64,000 bases of DNA from the NCBI RefSeq assembly GCF_036898095.1, contig NC_090750.1, positions 87,849,767 to 87,913,766 of the forward strand, written 5' to 3'. The notes beneath the pieces were generated by a model. The model made no database searches, was not told the origin of the DNA, and saw nothing but the letters and a program-made list of their open reading frames with translations. Made by a program: the position numbers and the translations under genes. Every line of letters starts with the position of its first letter. Within the stretch, counting starts at the first letter, position 1. Below are positions 63,765 through 64,000 of the stretch, one piece after another. The stretch comes from Palaemon carinicauda (taxonomy: Eukaryota; Arthropoda; Malacostraca; Decapoda; Palaemonidae).

Positions 63765-64000
63765 CAAGCTACAACCCTAGTTCGAAAAGTAAGAAGCTAT
63801 AAGACCAAGGGCTCCAATAGGGAAAAATAGCCCAATGAGGAAAGGAAATAAGGAAATAAATAAATGATGAGAACAAATTAACAATAAATCATTATAAAAA
63901 CAGTCACAACGCCAAAACAGATACTGTATGTCATATATAAACTATAAAAAGACTTATGTCTTCCTGTTCAACCTAAAAAAAATCTAAGAACGTTTAATGT
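63688..64000 (-). mobile_element. LINE 3' end with long (TAA)n tail, runs off window
   Basis: About 75 bp of ATT repeat (63688-63762), then the same 3' UTR as the LINE at 4458 (AACCAAGCTACAACCCTAGT, AAATAGCCCAATGAGGAAAG). The coding part would lie beyond the window. Confidence 0.85.

Overview
This is an arthropod nuclear genomic window, most likely from a decapod crustacean (my guess is a caridean/palaemonid shrimp; inferred from repeat types, not proven). It is AT-rich, intron-rich and crowded with transposable elements. I find one host protein-coding gene. Nearly everything else is mobile DNA, mainly DIRS-type tyrosine-recombinase retrotransposons.

Host gene: the ortholog of MFAP1 (microfibrillar-associated protein 1, a spliceosome-associated protein) lies on the minus strand between 63160 (ATG) and 18136 (stop). 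I resolve eight coding exons with consensus splice sites and consistent phase. Joined, they give 1605 nt, or 534 residues. Exons 3-8 lie within 8 kb (18136-26050), but intron 2 is about 27 kb and intron 1 about 9.7 kb because of transposon insertions.

Layout: 1-5160 holds a decayed DIRS remnant and a LINE 3' end. 5558-16510 is DIRS element C, split by a 3.1-kb Tigger/pogo DNA transposon (8784-11871). 16600-18060 is a decayed RTE-like LINE just downstream of the MFAP1 poly(A) signal. 18136-26050 holds exons 8 to 3, with a small LINE insertion and a DIRS end remnant in the introns. Intron 2 (26051-53076) contains an old plus-strand DIRS remnant; a PIF/Harbinger-derived element (27980-34716) that is itself split by DIRS element E (28436-34559); DIRS element A (35873-42377) inserted in the old plus-strand DIRS; a LINE-related repeat and a tRNA-like SINE (45124-46080); and DIRS element B (46514-53053), sister of A, ending 23 nt from the exon 2 donor site. 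Intron 1 (53358-63060) contains a Tigger-like MITE with TA microsatellites and the decayed DIRS element D (54616 to about 61260), sister of C. Upstream of the MFAP1 ATG is a tandemly duplicated segment of about 170 bp, and the window closes in a LINE 3' end.

The DIRS elements share one plan, read on the minus strand: inverted terminal repeats; a gag-like ORF with a Cys/His-rich head; an RT-RNase H ORF; a tyrosine recombinase (YR) ORF that overlaps the RT ORF; and near the 3' end an internal complementary region (ICR) equal to the fused reverse complements of both termini. A and B keep long intact reading frames. C, D and E carry frameshifts, stops or lost catalytic residues. No tRNA gene, rRNA gene, CRISPR array or prokaryote-like operon was seen.
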